Positions 1 through 9,931 of a stretch of 64,000 bases of DNA are shown here, one piece after another. Source of the DNA: Linnemannia schmuckeri (lineage: Eukaryota; Mortierellomycota; Mortierellomycetes; Mortierellales; Mortierellaceae); NCBI GenBank assembly GCA_029449235.1, contig JANATG010000016.1, forward strand, positions 372,001 to 436,000, given 5' to 3'. The first letter of the stretch is position 1. Each line of letters starts with the position of its first letter. Position numbers and translations under genes: made by a program. The notes below the pieces were generated by a model. The model searched no databases, was not told the origin of the DNA, and worked only from the letters and a program-made list of their open reading frames with translations.

Positions 1-287
1 TTTTTAAACAAAGTTAACAAATCGACGTTTTTCACTTGGGCAGTTTTAGAGATATCGGGGGTGTTGATCATCACCGCCATCGTCACATTTTCTTATTCCT
101 GAGGTCTTTGTTTGCTTCTTCTTTTCTTGCATTTTGCGGATTCCATCCATCTACGACACTCCTCTCCAGACTCACATTCATCTACTCTCACATCGCCCAT
201 CTGTCCCTACTTTGTCCATCTTTACCCTTATCCTTACCTGTCCCCCACACATCACTCAGTTGACTGGTATCTCTTTTACCATCCAAA

Positions 288-1702
288 ATGCAGTCCACTT
301 CGAGCGACAAGTCAATCAGTCTCCTCGACTTCCCCGAGATCCGAGCCCGTGTTGCCACCTTTCTCGATCGAAAAGATTGCGTTGCTCTCATGCGCGTCTC
401 TCGAGACTGGTTCCACAACTTTGCACCTTGCGTTTGGCACACCGTCAACTTATTCAATGATTCCTTGACCGCCTCTTTTTCCCGCTTGGACCGAAGCGTG
501 CTCGACAAATACGGCAGGCTCATCACACATGTCAGCATCGGATCTCAAGAGCATGTTCTAGTCCTTCAACATTCACGAGTCGATTCTATCAAGGCTATGC
601 ACATCATTCTTCACGCCAACAGGAACTACCAAGCATTGTTATCCGACCTCCTACTGCGTTGCCGAGGGTCTATCATATCGATGCTTATTATTTCCCCCCC
701 ACATAAGAAGTCATATCCACGACTGTTGCGCAACAACTGGAATACAACTTAATGCGTGTCAATGACATTTCGTCCCCAGCCTCCCTCCCTTGACTGACAG
801 TGGAATATCTGACATATTGCAAGAGTCAGCTGAAGAGATTGAATCTCAGTTTTGTTGCGGTCACGCGGGAAGGCTTTTCTTCGCTGCTTCGATGTTCTCC
901 AAGTTTGGATGAGTTGATATTGGACATAGTCATTGTCCTTCGACACAATCCAAGCATCTCACTCTACAAAGGTTCCAGCTTGCGCTATCTCTCGGCTTCG
1001 CTTGCTCAAATCTGGACCTATGATATAGAAGACTCCTCAGCGCCTTGTTTGCTCGAACATTTCCCGCTTCTCGTGAGATGGGATGTGTCGTCGCTTGCCC
1101 AACCAAAGTACCGCACGATCGATCTCAAGCAACTGGATTTCTCAATTTGGTGTCCCTTACTTAAGGAGATCGTGATAGCGTACGACAGCACTAACAGCGC
1201 TGAGGACATGTCTACCATGCTTCTTCACAGCTTTGGTGGCTTGGAGTCTTGTACATTGTCGGTCCAAGATGTGACAATGCCAGTGCCTACCAGCTTGCTT
1301 TCCCATCAGGAATCGCTGACATCGATTACGATCTTTGGCAAGATCCAGGGCACCGAGTCGATGCAGTGTCTTTACTTGATCCTCAAGATGTGTCAAAACC
1401 TTCGAGTGATCTCCTTCGAGCAGCTTGTCTACGATCTGGATTGGGCCGACACGTTTCGTTGGAACTGTCAAGACCTTCAGGTGCTCCGAATGCGTTTCAA
1501 GAATCTCGACACACCCAAGAGCATGGGTAGTTGCATCAAGCACATATGTGACTGGAGACGATTTGACAGATGCGCGTGGCTCCTACTCGAAGACGCGATC
1601 CCAATGGCGAGTCAAGTCGCCGAGTTTCTGACTCAGTTCAAGATGTTGACGACTGTCTGGTTCGGAACCAGAAACTATTACCTCTCGGCTTCCCCTTCTT
1701 AG
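288..1702 (+). pseudogene. F-box/leucine-rich-like protein gene, broken by a frameshift and a stop
   Basis: The N-terminus (starting MQSTSSDKSISLLDFPEI at 288) has the F-box-like pattern of a short Leu/Pro helix, a 'VSRDW' turn and a Trp-containing third helix. It would recruit a substrate adaptor to an SCF ubiquitin ligase. The downstream part (to 1702) has LRR-like hydrophobic spacing. The reading frame stops at 750-752. Just after it, in a second frame, the protein-like text VNDISSPASLP is followed by a stop at 791-793 and then LTVEYLTYCKSQ, which runs open to 1702. This reads as one ancestral ORF broken by a frameshift near 745-752 and a nonsense codon. An intron is an alternative, but the only phase-compatible donor (GT at 658) is poor. 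It belongs to the same broad class as the intact F-box gene at 42.6 kb, with no close similarity seen by eye. Confidence 0.6.
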
Positions 1703-3200
1703 TCTTCTTGGCGCAACACGCTTTCTTTCTTTATTTCTTTTTTTCCTCAATACTGGTATATGTTCCTGTCCTTTTTCCCTCTGTAGATTACTCAACCTGC
1801 ATCATAACTTTAAACCAATTCAATCAAAGGAAAAAAGGATAGGATCGCCGTTTAGTAGAAACAAAAAAAAAAAGAAACAGAGCCAGCTTACTCTTAATAG
1901 CCTACGATGCCCATTGAGCTGCTATGCTGATATATACTCTTCAGTGCTGCCTACAGCTGCATTTCTTCATGAAAACGAAGAGTGTCATCGCTAGAGCTAC
2001 CTTAAGACCATACACGGCTTCTGAATAGTGACGAACCTGTCATGAATGTGCTGAGGAGACAGGCTCATCCTTGCTATGTTGCGTCCTACTAATTTTTCGC
2101 AATTATGATCTAATAAAAGGCAAACCAACTTAATGTTGATAACAGTGAGGTTGTTGAAATTATTTGACTGTCCACCCATGGATGGTCAATTCGTCAATGG
2201 TTCTTTATTTTCAGGCGTGTCATTGTGCATCCTACATATATTCTTCACCGTTCTTACCTCTTTTGATCGCATTCTTTCCTGTTAGAGCAGTATGGTCAAC
2301 TGCACCCGTTCCCAAATGGGTACAAATACATTGTAAGAGGCGAGGAGAGAGGAGGGGACAGGCAGGAAAGGACGAAGAGCGAAGGCATGAGGCATGGATG
2401 CAAGGAAGTAGACGCGGCAGACAAACAGAAAACTATGTTCACTTTCTTGCCAAGGATAGAAACCAATGCGTGTTTCAAAGAAAGACATCCATGGTGCCGA
2501 TCATCACCCGACTCAACCAACAGATCAAGAAATCAAAAATGCGGCAGACACCTACATTTCATTTCTGACGAAGTTACACACAAACACAAACACGAACACA
2601 GATACTAAAACAAGCACATACACAACCGCATCAAGACGACAGGACTGCTCAGTGGTCTCTGTATTTAATGCAACCTTATAGCTAATGAAAACAGAGAGTG
2701 CTCTATTCCTCGAAAGTGCATCACCCATTAACATCGATTCAGCCGATCTACACCCACGTCCACTCGCCCTCATTTCGGTAACCTAGTTCCCATTCAAAAA
2801 AATAAAGTGCGCTGCAACCCCCCCAGGATTCCAAGAAATGAGCTTATGCTGGTGCCTGTGAACTCCCTACTTCGGAGAAATGATTTGGGTGATTTTCGGC
2901 CGAAGAGAGGAAGAAAAGAAGCAACGTGAAAGAGGAACATTGAAGAAACATCAACAGCAATTTAGAAAAAGGTGCGCCCATGCGTGTTGAAATCCTGTCG
3001 ACGGAGTGAGAAAGAAAAGAGGGAAGGAGACGCTGACAAAAATGAATATATGCGAGCGTGTTGTTATGTTGATAGGTTGACAAAACGAAGTGGAACAATG
3101 AGGCGACAAAGAGAAGAAAGAGGGCAGAAGAGAAGGTCAAGTGCAAGCGCGAAGGAGTAAGAGGTTGATGGGAAAGAGGAGGTCAAAAAGGCATGAGAGA
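1703..3200. other. Intergenic region without a recognisable gene
   Basis: About 1.5 kb downstream of the F-box pseudogene. I see only short unsupported ORFs, an A-tract near 1863-1874, an imperfect CA-rich stretch near 2575-2630 and purine-rich segments at 2330-2420 and 2985-3195. No RNA gene or transposon terminus was recognised. Confidence 0.5.
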
Positions 3201-3211
3201 AAAACGAAAAT

Positions 3212-3502
3212 ATGAGTTGTGCTGCTGCTGCTCTTGTTGTTATTGTCTCGGAGGGGAACAGCGCCGAAGGTACTAAAAATGGAATGAGTCCTATATTCTG
3301 GTCCTGTGCAAATTCACCCGGAGACAATGTACGGTGGTATCTTGACGAGTCGGGCCCCCTTAGTACCAAAGCCAACCCTGGTCAGTGCCTTGGCTCGACG
3401 GGGAACGGCGCTGAAGGCACTAAAGATAGAATGAGCCCTATATTTTGGTCCTGCGCAGACTCACCCGGATACAATGCTATCTGGGAATTTCTCGACGTCT
3501 AG
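3212..3502 (+). pseudogene. Fragment with two ricin-B-type (beta-trefoil lectin-like) repeats
   Basis: The 96-residue ORF contains two copies of a repeat of about 55 residues. Each has a GNxAEGTK segment, then MSPIFWSCA and SPG.N, with NAIW (a degenerate QxW-type end) closing the second copy and QCLG beginning it. This Cys-Leu-Gly, Gly-Thr, Trp-x-Cys, Q/N-x-W pattern is that of beta-trefoil carbohydrate-binding repeats. There is no plausible start region or signal peptide and only part of a trefoil, so it looks like a remnant of a lectin-domain gene. It could be a small real gene, but the truncation makes that unlikely. No toxin catalytic domain is present. Confidence 0.4.
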
Positions 3503-3584
3503 GAGCTGATAGCATTGAAGATTCTGCTCATTAAAAAATATTTGGAAATGTGGAAGGAGAAAAAAAAGCAAGTTGAAGCAAGCG

Positions 3585-3700
3585 GGGTGGATGGATGAGG
3601 GAAGTGGATTTTTTATTCCAAGGTAGAGATGCTCGTCCCTGGATGAGGGAAGTGGATAGATGAGTTTTTTTTTTTTTTACCAAGGTAGTGATGGGTTGTG
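3585..3700. repeat. Short imperfect tandem duplication, about 60 bp unit
   Basis: The motif GGATGAGGGAAGTGGAT followed by a T-run and CCAAGGTAG appears twice in succession (about 3592-3633 and 3643-3690). A third partial copy (AAGTGGATAGATGAG) lies just beyond the hAT-type MITE, at about 3851. The MITE therefore appears to have landed next to or within a small tandem array. Confidence 0.55.
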
Positions 3701-3702
3701 TG

Positions 3703-3821
3703 CAGAGGTCTGGTCTGATGTTTGTTTTTGGTTAGACCTTGTCAGTTACAGAGGATTTGCTTAACAAAATACTCATAATTGACAAGGAACTAACCAAAAA
3801 CAGCAACAGACCAGACCTCTG
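3703..3821. mobile_element. hAT-type MITE, 119 bp, 8-bp target duplication
   Basis: The left end CAGAGGTCTGGTCTG is repeated perfectly as an inverted copy at the right end. After a short mismatch, TTTTTGGTTAG and TTGTCA are also inverted-repeated, so each arm is about 45 bp and nearly the whole element can fold. The flanks carry the direct repeat GTTGTGTG (3695-3702 and 3822-3829). An 8-bp duplication with a CAG-starting terminus is the signature of hAT superfamily non-autonomous elements. It has no coding capacity. Confidence 0.8.
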
Positions 3822-4065
3822 GTTGTGTGTGACGACACATCAATTTTGGAAAGTGGATAGATGAGAGAGAGGAGAGGCATCAGAATTATCTCCGTAAGTC
3901 AGGTGATTTTATGATAAGTAGCAACGGGACTATCAATTGCCGTATGAGACCGACTAGCGTTATTCTTTAGGTCGTTTAATGTATTTTGAGCTTCTGCGCG
4001 CGAAGCGGCGGGTCTAGCATATTTTAAGCGGCAACAGAACTATCGAATACCGATGAGACTGACTA

Positions 4066-6625
4066 TTGCCCGACCACCCATAGTTAGAATGTGTGTACGT
4101 AAAAGACATGGTCCAATAAAGAAAATATAACGCCACCCGTGTTTTCACTCCCTAATAGCCATGGTCGAGACGATCAAGACCACGCAATCCGTCTTTTTAT
4201 ACCTTTTTTTTCTATCAAGTTATATCCATCTGCATCGGCATCATACCTCATTTTGATCCCATTTTTCTTGAGATTCTACAAACACTCTCTCTTCGTTGCC
4301 AGTGAAGTATTACTTAGAAAGACTCCTTCTATTCAGCCAGCTATGTCCGTTTTACTCTACCTCCTCTCCTTGTCATCGGCATCGAATTCTGTTAATGCAT
4401 TAATCGGTCGATTCAGGCCTTTCCTGTCACTTTTTTACTATTTTGCCACCGGGACGTTGTTCAGCAACCCCAGTTCTATTAGACTGCGCTTAAGTACAGC
4501 TCCTTACGCTTGTTTCTGGTATTGTTCATCCCGAGTCATTAGTATAAAGCGTCGAGATGAGTTTAACTGTTCCATGCATTGATTCCGACTGATTTTATTT
4601 ATTTCTAAACCTTGTCTTCTGTTTCTTATTTATCTTTTTAGCGAGAATTCAACAGCAGCGGGATGAAAGGGAAGACAGGGCTTCTCATGATATTGCTCAG
4701 GAGGAGCGTTTGCAATTGGAAACTTTGGAGAAAGGCAATGATGATGATTTGTTGCTGGCGCTCGCTCTCTTAGCGTCTGCCGATGAATACTTTTCGACTG
4801 TGTCTCATGCCTCACCTACTCCTTCTCAACTTGTGAGTGAAACTGGATTGGCTGCCCTACAAAGGGCGGAGGCGCTAGAACGAGCACTCAAGGAATCCTC
4901 TCGCCCAATCAAGGCACTGAAGCAACAGTTAGAGCAGTCACCCTCTCCGATTTCTGGTACTTTCATTCGCATCGACCGACACAGGCGACGAAGAGGCACC
5001 AAACTGACTGGGGAAGAGAGGCGTACCGTTCTCCATTACTATGAGGTGTGGCGTGAGGAGAAACACAGGGGATCGGTTGTGTCGACGATGAATCTTTTCT
5101 ACGTACTTCTGTATACTTTGGGACCTCACAGAACACAGCGAGGGATGCTGTTTATGGCAAGAATTTGAAGGATCGACGGGGTATGTTCTCTCGCTTTAGC
5201 TCGGTGCGATTGCTGACTTCCGATCTTCGGCAGAGGACGGCAGAACTAAACATTTCTGGATCTGCTGTTACTCCTAAACGTCTACATAAGTTCGTTTGAG
5301 AAACATGGTCATTGCCATTCAAGGCTCGGGGACGAGAGACATCCGCAAGCTGATATGTAACATGGGATTCAGGTACAAGGACGCAGGCAAGACAAGACAA
5401 GGAACTTTGTAGAAACGGCTGATATCCAACAGCAAAGGCGCCAGTGTTTGCAGCAACGATACTCGGATCGGTTCAAAGATGCACTGTTTGTCTGGTTAGA
5501 CGAATCCTACTGCAACCATCAGCATGTTAACTGAATGATTTCTATTATGCCATTTGCGTTCACAACTTCTTTTTCTCCTTGTTTATTATTTGCTGCTTAT
5601 GATAATAGTGCCCTGTATTTGGCTTTGTTTATAGACGTGGGTTTCTGATGGAATGACTGTCTTTTGCAATACTAATGGGCGAGGGAGGAGATATGTCATT
5701 GTTCATGCGGGTTGTGAAGAAAGATGGATTGGTGGGCCGAAAATATGGGAGGCTAACAGCAGCAGCAAAACCCCCGACTATCATAAGAACATGAATGTCA
5801 GGATTTCCTAGAAGCATATGGAGGAGCTGTGTCGTAATTGCAAAGGGAAGAGACATAGGGAAGTGGCCTTCTGCATGGATAATGCAAAATACCATCGTCA
5901 TGAGGCTCTCGGACCCAGCACTGAAGAGAACCGCAAAACACTTTCCACGCTCAAAACATCCGAACTCATTGACCGCCTCATTAAAATCAACCCCACACTC
6001 TACGCAAACCAACTCAACCAGTGCAAGAGACCGGACCTTTCTAGCTTGGCCAGATAGGTTGAATATCAAGTTCCGCTAGCTGCTAAGGAGATCACTCACA
6101 GGTATTTCTCGCGTCTTTTGTATTTTTGTTTAGCCTTATTTTTATCTTCTATCCAACTGCGCTTTTTAAAATGCTCTCGTTTGTTTAGATCCGGCTATTA
6201 TGTCCTATAGCTCCCTCCTTGCCGTCCTGACCTCAATCCTATCAAGGAAGCGTGAGGAATAACAAAAGGTTATGTGGCTTACGAGAATGATGGATCCGAC
6301 TTTGCCAAAGTCAAAGCACTTATGACTGAAGGGTTAGAAAAGGCCGGATCGGCTTGGCTTAAGCTGGTCAGGAGGGCTATGCGCAATGAAGCGAGATGTA
6401 CAAAGGAGGATTGCATTCGACTCAATAAGCCTCCAGGTTCGCTACGCTTGATAACGACAGAGACAGAGATAGAAACGGAGACGGGGGACGAGGAGGAATG
6501 TGAGGAGGAGAATATGATAGATATTAGTGCGCTAGACGATGGTATTCACTGACAAAAATTAAAGTTTATAGCCATTTACAATTTTATGTACATGGTCTCA
6601 CAATCTAAGTATGGTTGGTGAGCAA
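4066..6625 (+). mobile_element. Tc1/IS630-like DNA transposon inserted into the left inverted-repeat arm
   Basis: The termini are TTGCCCGACCACCCATAG at 4066 and, in reverse complement, TTGCTCACCAACCATAC at 6625. They form imperfect inverted repeats of about 27 bp. The element is flanked by TA on both sides (4064-4065 and 6626-6627). Removing it and one TA rebuilds GACTGACTAGCATTTTT, matching the uninterrupted right arm. TA duplication plus the DDE transposase remnant inside supports Tc1/mariner/IS630. It is 2560 bp and inactive. Confidence 0.85.
4642..6552 (+). pseudogene. Tc1/IS630-like DDE transposase, degenerate
   Basis: The N-terminal exon (from about 4642, after a TTTTTAG acceptor, to 5168) encodes a charged helix-rich region and then RRGTKLTGEERRTVLHYYE, resembling the helix-turn-helix start of this family. 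The catalytic core reads WLDESYCNHQH (about 5495-5525), RYVIVHAG and GGPKIWEA, VAFCMDNAKYHRH (5860-5905), and PDLNPIKEAW (about 6222-6250). That keeps D, D and E. Probable introns lie at 5525-5634 and 6101-6187. In-frame stops before MEELCRNC, after YYVL and in the 5280-5450 region show it is dead. The C-terminus is acidic (EECEEENMID). It would have cut and moved the surrounding element. Confidence 0.8.
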
Positions 6626-6630
6626 TAGCA

Positions 6631-6935
6631 TTTTTTTTTGGGTCGATTAATAAACTCTGAGCTTCCGCGCGCAAAGCGGCGGGTCTAGTGCATTTAAAGT
6701 TGCAACAGGATTGTCGACTGCCATATTAGACTGATTAGCTTCTTTCTCTGGGTCGACTAATAAACCCTGAGCTTCTGCACGTACGAAGCGGCGGGTCTAG
6801 TGTAATTTAAGTTGCAACAGGATTGTCGACTGCTCTTATGAGACTAAGGTTAATCTTTAGATCGTTCAATACAGTCGATTTTCGACTGTAGAGTTCGAGC
6901 TTCTACGCGCGAAGCGGTGGGTTCACTCGACTTGT
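6631..6935 (+). repeat. Tandem units of about 110 bp with a hairpin and CTAG end (left arm)
   Basis: Units contain, in order, GGGTCGA(T/C)TAATAAA, a GCTTC...GCGC...GAAGC hairpin, CGGCGGGT(C)TAG, a short TTTAA stretch and TGCAACAGGATTGTCGACTG. The CTAG-terminated hairpin starts near 6660, 6769 and 6899, and again in the outer unit near 3988. The last copy is more diverged (GGTGGGTTCACTCG). These arrays form the outer part of the inverted repeat. Confidence 0.75.
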
Positions 6936-7032
6936 TTACAAGTCTGCAGCAGTTTGTATACTTGTCAAGTGTCAAACCTTGATATGCTTACTAGTGGTGA
7001 CACCAATGAGTACCTTGTCGGGTACCAACAAG

Positions 7033-7281
7033 TATATATAGTAGTGGTTGGCCTTTCGAAGAGGAGATATTCATCAGCTCTTCCACTCTCCCTCAACCAA
7101 CTCTGCAAACTCTTCAAAGTTCATCAAAGAAGTAAGCTTACCACCACCACCCCACCCCCCCCGATAACATAGCAGGACTTCCCGCATCTGATATATTCAT
7201 GCCCACACACTGCGTGAACCACTTCCAAATTGATTTTAGAGATACTTATATAATTCCATCGATAACACTCATTTAGATACA
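7033..7281 (+). promoter_or_regulatory. Promoter and 5' leader with intron of the left secreted-protein gene
   Basis: TATATATA at 7033-7040 is followed by a pyrimidine-rich leader, a strong donor GTAAGC at 7132 and the acceptor ATTTTAG ending at 7239, giving a likely 108-bp leader intron. A second TATATAA-type motif sits at 7249-7256, about 30 bp before the start codon. The right arm carries the same layout (TATATATA at 12617-12624, intron 12418-12525), so both copies are equipped for transcription. Confidence 0.55.
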
Positions 7282-7653
7282 ATGACACGCCTGTACCTTA
7301 TGCTTGCTGTGATGGCGTTGGTGGCCGTTGTTAACGCTGCTACGACCTACAACTACCACTTCTGCTCCAGTTCGCCCTGCAAGAACTACAGGGCACAGGG
7401 CCCTACCTACGACTGCGGTAGTAAGAACGGATATAAGTACTATATCCGCCCCGGTACTGGTGATGCCTATACCTCCCAGAAGTGGAGAAGCACTGTTGCC
7501 ATGAATGATGGCTTCGAGAAGTGCTGCCTCAAGAAGCGCAAGTACGCTTGCAGCAACAAGAAGGCGGGTGGCGTCAACTGGCAGTTCATCCAGTCTTGGA
7601 TCTCTACTGGCGGCGAGGTTGCATCCGCTGTCGGCTCGTTCAAGGGAGCATAG
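7282..7653 (+). CDS. Small secreted six-cysteine protein, left copy
   Basis: 123 residues. Residues 1-19 form a clear signal peptide (MTRLYLMLAVMALVAVVNA, cleaved before Ala20). The mature part has exactly six cysteines (28, 33, 45, 81, 82, 90), including a CC pair, and is rich in Tyr, Lys and Gly. This suggests a small disulfide-stabilised extracellular protein, in the broad class of fungal cysteine-rich secreted or effector-like proteins. I do not recognise the family and assign no activity. It lies inside the left arm and has a near-identical twin in the right arm; the two proteins differ only at the C-terminus (GGEVASAVGSFKGA here). The intact ORF, TATA boxes and leader intron argue that it is a live gene. 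Confidence 0.75.
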   Translation: MTRLYLMLAVMALVAVVNAATTYNYHFCSSSPCKNYRAQGPTYDCGSKNGYKYYIRPGTGDAYTSQKWRSTVAMNDGFEKCCLKKRKYACSNKKAGGVNWQFIQSWISTGGEVASAVGSFKGA

Positions 7654-7893
7654 ATACAACACTTTAGCGCAGAGATTATTCCACAAAGTCGTATAAACTA
7701 TTGTACGGTGCAGCTCGCAAGGTCTTTCCCAGCGAGTCTTGAGCACCCGATTTAAACTCTACAAACACATCTATCACCGTGACTATCCCCTCCTCCGTCG
7801 GAGACCACCTGAAAAAACTTGGATCATTTCTGACCTCAATTTTTCTGTGCTACACAATGTAAACCAGTTATCGGTACAATGGGTTGTAGAGAT

Positions 7894-8469
7894 TGTTACT
7901 CAGGGAGAGGGTCGAAGGCCAGAGTTGTAGGACCGCTGTTAAGTCCTCAATTGGTACAGGGGAAAAGGGGTTGTAGATCGAAGGAAGGTTGATAGTAGAG
8001 AGTAGTGATAATAGTGTCCTAAAGAACCACACGAAACGATACACTGCAGCGCGCCAGCGAAGCTCTTGTCAATACTGCTCTGTTCCAAGAAGCGATGTGT
8101 AAAAGGACAAAGAGCAGACAAGAGGGCTGGGCACACTACCAATACTATGTCTACAAAGAATATGACTGCTAATATAAGGTGTCGTCACCGCTGCCTACAG
8201 TCTATTTCGCAGAATGCTCCATTTTCCATAGGAGATGTGGAGCATTCTACTGAATTGAAATATATAAGGGTGTTATTCACTCCGATGACATATCTTAAAT
8301 CCTAGTAGAGTTCGTAAAGGTTACAAGGCATATGATCCGTAAATCCAAGCAGAAATAGTGCTTGAGTGAATAACACCCTTATATATTTCAATTCAGTGGA
8401 ATACTCCACATCTCTTATGGAAAGTGGAGCATTCTGCGAAATAGACTGTAGTCACCACCTTATTTTGCA
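7894..8469. repeat. Dispersed repeat, copy A (contains a MITE)
   Basis: Starts TGTTACTCAGGGAGAGGG directly after the left inverted-repeat arm and ends CACCTTATTTTGCA. The same sequence without the MITE lies at 27928-28210 with roughly 90% or more identity. Copy A also has about 35 extra bases after GGTAC near 7965. I see no coding potential beyond short frames and cannot name the family. Confidence 0.75.
8198..8448. mobile_element. Tc1/mariner-type MITE, 251 bp, TA target
   Basis: Ends are CAGTCTATTTCGCAGAATG and its reverse complement. The inverted repeats extend about 85-90 bp through AAATATATAAGGGTGTTATTCACTC. TA flanks both sides (8196-8197 and 8449-8450). The homologous sequence at 28181-28200 reads GCTGCCTAGCCACC with a single TA and no insert, which is the empty site. 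It is a non-autonomous Tc1/mariner-superfamily element; no partner transposase with these ends was found in the window. Confidence 0.9.
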
Positions 8470-8812
8470 CCAAGGTAGTAGCTGTAATCGCAAGTAGATA
8501 CGTAAACAACGCAACACAATAGGCTGCTTTTCAAGTACGATCAATCCGCTCATACCTTGCATACCCATCCAGCATCTCTTCGTCCATTGTACAGTACGCA
8601 TTCAATAAATCAATTCTCAACTATCCACAGCGCACCGTCTGTACATCATGCTTCTATAAATGCATCGAAGAAGTATCCTTCCTCTTAATTTCTACCATTT
8701 TCAGCAGTTTTTTTTTGTTTTGATTGCAATAATTAAAAAGTCTAATATGTAATCACTCCCACCCATCACTAAACCCAGAATAAGTCAGGCAACAAGCCCG
8801 TTTTTTCCGTTT
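8470..8812. other. Non-coding stretch between dispersed repeat and truncated LINE
   Basis: About 340 bp of AT-rich sequence with no ORF, terminus or RNA signature that I can recognise. Confidence 0.4.
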
Positions 8813-8826
8813 TTGATCGGCCCATC

Positions 8827-9907
8827 CCGGGTTCCTCAGTCTCCAGCGTATGGTGGTTGCAGTCACCAAACTGCCCTCCCCCAAAACGTCTATTATTCAA
8901 GCCGGTCCCTTAGATTCATCCACCTTTGCGGCCTCCCCAGTCGAATAGTGATTTCCTCCCGCTAATAACACCGTTCCCCCACTTACAACCCGGATCAGAG
9001 ATTTGTGTTTATTGACTGGGGACGAGAACAACAAGTTCCGGGTGTTCAATAAACCGGAACTGACAAGTAAACTGAAGCAGGGACAGGAAAGCCTGGTTTC
9101 CCAACTCGCCCAACCAAAACCCAGGAGTATGTCACAGGCCTATCTCACCGTGATACAGGACCCGCAGGCGGGACTGGTAGGTGACCAGATCCAACAGCGC
9201 GTACTGTCCATAGTGCTCTATGGAGCCAGCAAGAGCATTGTGACTTTTGGATCTGCTACCACCAAATAATTACGATACTTTTATCTTCACCCTCTTCCCC
9301 CTCTTCCCCCTCTTCCCCCACCCCACATCACCAGCGTCAACCCCGTCCCCCACCGTATCGGCGTCCTAGTCTGAGGAAGGATCTGCAACCAAATGGTGCA
9401 AATCTGGTGTGCGAAGATTCTTCACAGAACCCGCACAATATGGTGACGATATAAACGAGACATTCTTCAATGTGGCACACTCCGTGCTCATCGATAGAAC
9501 CAAGACCCAAAGTACGAGATGCAAGGATGCAGAGAACAGAGAGCGGATAATGATCACTACGTTTTTCAGTGCTCTGCCAAATATCTGGCATGGCAGTTCA
9601 CGCCGAAGGAGTACACCGACAAGCCCCTCTGGTCGGACGAGGATCTACACTCTCCCCTCTCTTTCAAGCCTCCCGAGTTCTCCATCAAAACCGAGTACAA
9701 CATCTCTGCTCCTCAACTTCTAGCATGTTGTCTGATTGGGGTTCACACAGCCAACATTGCTCTCTTTTTGCATGAACAGACTCAGTCTTGGGATGATATC
9801 TGCAGCAACATCACCAATGAAAGACACAAAACTATTGCACAAAATAATCACATTAAGTCTACGGACACAAGCCACCAATAAAAGACAAGAATCTCTCAAA
9901 AAAAAAA
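8827..9907 (+). mobile_element. 5'-truncated LINE copy with 14-bp target duplication
   Basis: Homologous to the last third of ORF2 of the full-length LINE (36076-37127), including the zinc-binding C-terminal region. It begins abruptly at CCGGGTTCCTCAGTCTCC and ends in an A-tract. Flanking direct repeats TTGATCGGCCCATC (8813-8826) and TTGATCGGTCCATC (9908-9921) are the target-site duplication with one later change. Stops (for example TAG where the full copy has TGG near 8945) and frameshifts make it a dead-on-arrival copy. Divergence from the full-length copy is of the order of 10%, so it is an older insertion. Confidence 0.9.
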
Positions 9908-9931
9908 TTGATCGGTCCATCTTTCCTTTAG

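Larger units (their letters stand above)
3909..7893 (+). repeat. Left arm of the long inverted repeat (split by a Tc1/IS630-like insertion)
   Basis: The arm comprises 3909-4065 and 6626-7893. It holds tandem units of about 110 bp followed by the promoter, 5' untranslated intron and coding sequence of the secreted cysteine-rich protein. Similarity with the right arm ends at about 7893, where this side continues TGTTACTCAGGG (the start of a separate dispersed repeat) and the other side differs. Confidence 0.8.

Noticed and set aside
658..800. Intron model for the F-box gene at the left end
   Set aside because: The donor GTTGCC is poor, and the supposed intron itself contains protein-like text in frame with the downstream part, so frameshift plus stop is simpler.
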